Origin: Trichinella spiralis
Taxonomy: Eukaryota > Nematoda > Enoplea > Trichinellida > Trichinellidae
Reading direction: 5' to 3'
DNA length: 64,000 nucleotides
NCBI GenBank assembly: GCA_000181795.3
Contig: CM012953.1
Span: 6,992,034-7,056,033, forward strand
This document shows positions 60,447-64,000 of the stretch, piece after piece. The number at the start of each line of letters is the position of its first letter. Within the stretch, counting starts at the first letter, position 1. The notes beneath the pieces were generated by a model that saw nothing but the letters and a program-made list of their open reading frames with translations, did no database searches and was not told where the DNA came from. A program made the translations under genes and the position numbers.

Positions 60447-61694
60447 ATGGAAACGGTAATGAAATCAGAGCCGATGGAAAAGTACGACGTTATTAGCGAT
60501 TATGGTAACATGTTGTTGAGTCCGGTGTCGAACCTGCAAATACCATCCGACCTGCTGAATAAAAGAGATTCTTTCACTTTGTGCCGTTCGATTCCAAGCT
60601 GGACGTTCGACAATGGCAGTGATCACAAATTGACCGGTCGGACAGTGTTGACCAATTTGGAACCGTCTAATCGACACAGATGCTTGAACGTTAAGCGAGC
60701 TCGTCTTGACATCGATGGTCGCCATCATTTTATGATTGGTGATTCTGTGCAACAGGAATCACAACACCAAGAACAGAAGCAACAACAGGGTCGAGAAGAA
60801 CAAAAGCATAAACAAGAGCAGGAACAAGCACAAGAACAAGAACAGCAACAACGGCAGCAGACGAATTCCAGAACGACAAAGTCGAAGAAAAAAGTACTGA
60901 GTCCAGAGGAGCTTCAAAATCAACGAGTACTGGCAAATATACGTGAACGTCAACGCACTCAGTCGTTGAACGAAGCTTTTGCCATGCTGCGGAAAATCAT
61001 CCCAACTTTGCCGTCTGACAAGCTCAGCAAAATACAGACGTTGCGTCTGGCCGCGCATTACATCGACTTTTTGTGGAAAGTAAGCCCTGTGATGCTTCTT
61101 ATTTCATATTTTCCTTGATGTACAGAAAAACAACATTTAATTAAAAAAAAATTTTATTTCGCTGTTGCTGTTGTTTTGTGTAGTTGACAGCATAGCATAG
61201 CAGAAGGTTCTTCATTATATTTTTTTTGAGTTGACTTTTTGCTTTTTTGCTTTTTTCAAATCCAATAAATCATTGTCTTCACGCATTCAGGCTGGACTGA
61301 GCTAGTTGTGTTGATGTTGAAATTGCTGCAGTTTTTTTAAATCTGAACGTACGCAGACTATTTTCAAAAGATATTTTCCCTTTTTGTTTATTAAAATGAA
61401 AATATTTAATTTTGTATATTATAGGTCCTTCAAAATGAAACGTCTGAAAGTTATCGTGTCGTGCCGACGACCAGTATAGATCAAGTAAAAACGCACGAAA
61501 GATTGGGATATGCTTTTTCAGCATGGCGTATGGAAAATGCGAACGGTGGTTCATATTGGAATGGTTCAAATTCGGTGGAAAATTTTTGCTCACCGTCAAC
61601 AGTGCCGAGCCAGCGCCCATACGAAGACGGAAATCAAGAAGCAGTCGGTTCAGTTTCTTTGTCGTTTCCTTCTGCATACAGCAACACGTTTTAA
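60447..61694 (+). CDS. twist: Twist-family bHLH transcription factor, 2 exons
   Basis: Twist controls mesoderm patterning and muscle fate; it binds E-box DNA as a dimer in the nucleus. Exons 60447-61079 and 61425-61694 join in phase 0 to 300 residues. The N-terminal half is unconserved, with an Asn/Ser region then a Gln/Glu-rich run ([16 protein letters not shown]), followed by a basic stretch ([11 protein letters not shown]). The bHLH is textbook Twist: [20 protein letters not shown], then [20 protein letters not shown] and [10 protein letters not shown]. Exon 2 carries the WR (Twist box) motif [16 protein letters not shown], then a Ser-rich tail. The intron sits right after the bHLH. As I recall, the C. 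elegans orthologue (hlh-8) lacks a clear WR motif. Confidence 0.95.
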
Positions 61695-64000
61695 ATTCTC
61701 TATCTGCATATATAATAATATTTCACAATTGATTTCTAAGGTGTTTTTTTCTTTAATAAGTTTTTTATTATTTCAAATGATATTATTGTTTCGTGGAATT
61801 TTATTTTGGTTTGCCTAGCATTTCCACTTTTTCAAATAATATGCAGTTAGTTATTCTCTTTTAACATTGATATCATGCTAAACTTTTCAACTGTTCAACA
61901 TCGGCTTGTTTTTGTTAAGCATGAAAAAATACATTGCTAACTATGTGAAGCGATCTGATGATCGATTAAATTGGGCGTTTTTGAATGTTGTTGTGCTAAG
62001 CTATTGTTATCGTTAGTAAATTTAACGAAAGATAAATTTTGTTTGAAAACAGTTTTCGTAAACATATACATAAATGTATGTATATGCATGCAAAAAGATA
62101 GATATCTATCTTTTCCGCTTTTAGCTTATCATGAAAAACTAGTCGTAGAATGGAAACTTGTTGAATATATCAAATTGTGAAAGTGCCTTGCAATTTGGCA
62201 TTTTAACATCAAATGATAGCGCTGCAAAAATGATTGATACAGGTTGCTCTAAATCTTGCTTAAAGAGGAAAATTTTGAAAACGGTTTTCAACATTATTTA
62301 CATTAAAAAGGATTTACGACAATCATTGTCAGTCAGTTGTTGGCCATATATCAATGTTAACCGATTTTCAATGTTATTGTCTTGGCAAATTTAAGAATAA
62401 ATTCCTTAAATCAAAACGTACAATATTGTAGCATGCTTACATTGAAAAAAATTTCGCAACTAATTTATCAAGGTGATAATACTTCCCGATGAACGTTGAC
62501 ATTTGGAATTGGTAAAATTTTTCTAAAATCGTAATGAATCAATTGTTCTTGCTTAATACACTTTTTACCTGTCATAATAAGGATAAGGAAGTGTAAGAAT
62601 AAAGGAAATTTGTTGTTGGGAAATGAACATATACTCGTGAAAGAAATTAATATTTTCTAATATTATTAAGGAGCAAAGAAAGGAAGTCAACAATTGGGAA
62701 ATGAGCAATTATTTCTGATGTTTTCTGAAAATGCTAACAGAGAAGAAATTTTGAAAATTCCATTATCGCCGGCCGATTTGCACTGCCCGAGTTGTAATTC
62801 TTTTTCAGCAAAGAGGCACAAACGTGGTCATTTGGAAGGGCAAAGACTTTTAAGCTTTGTTTAGAATCAGAATATACAAGGCAAAGCAAATGTCCAAACT
62901 GACCGCTTACAAATTCAATTATTCATTCAAAACTATTTGAAATCGACATTTTATCCAACAGTGAAAAATTTTCTGACAGGTACAGCACCTCTTGAACAGG
63001 AAAAGCTGTAAAGTGCCAACTTCAACAGTTGTTGAAATTGATAAGAAATATTTTTGAAGTTTTATTTATGTTTTTATTATTTTCCACAACAGCAGATCAG
63101 ATTTGTTATTTTTATTGATGCAAGCCGGTAAAATCATAGTAAATTTTTAAGCGAAAAATTTGACTGCTGAAAGCTTGAAGTTTTTATATTGCTTAACCCA
63201 AGTCAGACGGCGGAGAATATGACTAGCTGTTCCACTTCCTCTTCACCACTCCCATCGTTCTTTTCCATTTCATTCTGACAAGAAGCACTTAATCATATCT
63301 CCTGAAAACGATGCCAAGCTGTCTCCGGGCTACTTAGCAACCAAGCTAATTGACAATCTCCGCTTTCATTAAATCACATGCAATCACCGGGAGGCTAAAA
63401 ATAGTTGTTAGATTTTTTTTTCTTCTCCTCTAGTAGAATTTATTTTCAAAAATGTTGGAAAACTCCAACTGTATTGCAATATACAAATGTTGATCAATGC
63501 TGCTGATGTTTGAGCAATCTTTAAAGCAATATAATTATGCTTTGCAAGAATTTTTCTTGTTTTTTTTTGTACAAAAACGAACGATAAAATTAGCAGTTTA
63601 TTCTTAAAATATTGCTTTACAGTAGAATTTGTGAAGCATAAAAAAACAACAGGAAAATTATTTTCATTAGTGACATTTTAATAAAATGTTATTTAATATG
63701 CTGTTTTTTGGTATATTTTTCAAAGAATTTACGTGTTTCGTTATTTGAAACAGGATTAAAAAATTAGTATCCTCTTTTTACAGTCAATAGTGTAAATGTT
63801 GAAAATGATTCTATTTTTGCAATTCTCCATTGTTAATGTATTTCTGTAAAGCAACAATATCACATATATTTACAAAAGTTTAGTTTAAATATGATGAAAT
63901 CTTCAATTATTGTTACAAAAGTATATATACATATTGAAATGTATGAATATATTAAAATGTTTCATCACAAGTTGCAGTGCTTTTTGATAATTTATTTAGT
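61695..64000. other. AT-rich 3' flank, no gene recognised
   Basis: Follows twist to the end of the window. It has AATAAA-type signals (62395 region) and a 22-bp palindrome at 62093-62114. A frame near 62769 gives CPSC-type residues but no further zinc-ribbon ligands, and a slightly GC-richer patch at 63180-63400 has no open frame of note. Confidence 0.5.
62093..62114. repeat. perfect 22-bp palindrome
   Basis: AAAAGATAGAT followed directly by ATCTATCTTTT. The arms are exact complements with no loop, containing paired GATA words, 400 bases after the twist stop. Confidence 0.9.

Noticed and set aside
62750-62900. Possible zinc-ribbon fragment (HCPSCNS...)
   Set aside because: One CxxC only, no second ligand pair and a stop soon after; chance is likely.
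1-64000. tRNA genes, rRNA, CRISPR arrays or bacterial operons
   Set aside because: I saw no A/B-box pair with a cloverleaf, no rRNA-like sequence and no regularly spaced repeats; the short tandem repeats are ordinary microsatellites.

Overview
This is eukaryotic, AT-rich genomic DNA. Genes are split by many short introns (about 50-100 bases) with strong TTTTCAG-type 3' splice sites. Four genes also carry such a site just before the ATG, which suggests spliced-leader trans-splicing. Together with the gene content (a RING-containing Brat/NCL-1 protein, a Twist protein that keeps its WR box, a BRCA2 with three BRC repeats) this fits a nematode best, perhaps an early-branching (Dorylaimia/Enoplea-like) one. 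The species call is inference.

Layout. 1-1153: decayed 3' end of a Ty3/Gypsy-type LTR element. 1855-2490: piggyBac transposase remnant. 3.4-7.9 kb (+): BRCA2 homologue. 9.9-11.3 kb (-): 3-oxoacyl-ACP synthase. 11.8-16.0 kb (-): acetyl-CoA synthetase, with a perfect hairpin just upstream. 16.1-33 kb: a long, mostly non-coding tract full of simple repeats around the brat/ncl-1 gene (21.5-25.3 kb, -); the repeats are strand-biased as if the tract is transcribed with ncl-1, and a GC-richer patch at 32.8-33.15 kb could be its promoter. 34.1-36.4 kb: old retroelement with two diverged LTR-like repeats. 37.4-40.0 kb (+): Rab escort protein. 40.5-41.0 kb (-): a small three-exon BRI3-family gene that single-frame ORF scanning misses. 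41.8-45.6 kb (+): MCM2. 46.1-46.4 kb (-): mitochondrial ribosomal protein L36. 47.6-49.3 kb (+): CDV3-like protein. 50.2-50.8 kb (-): mitochondrial ribosomal protein S10. 51.7-55.6 kb: internally deleted Gypsy element with an apparent hAT-type MITE. 57.5-59.1 kb (+): secreted trypsin-fold protein with all three catalytic residues replaced. 60.4-61.7 kb (+): Twist. The last 2.3 kb holds no recognisable gene.

The genes do not form a pathway. They are a mixture of replication and repair (BRCA2, MCM2), acyl and acetyl-CoA metabolism (KAS, ACS; adjacent and on the same strand), mitochondrial translation (L36, S10), membrane traffic (REP, BRI3), developmental regulators (NCL-1/Brat, Twist) and one probably lineage-specific secreted protein. 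I found no bacterial-style system, CRISPR array, rRNA or convincing tRNA. The best leads are the degenerate secreted protease homologue, the hidden BRI3 gene, the two stopless in-frame introns of the KAS gene, the ACS upstream hairpin and the nested transposon structure at 51.7-52.5 kb.
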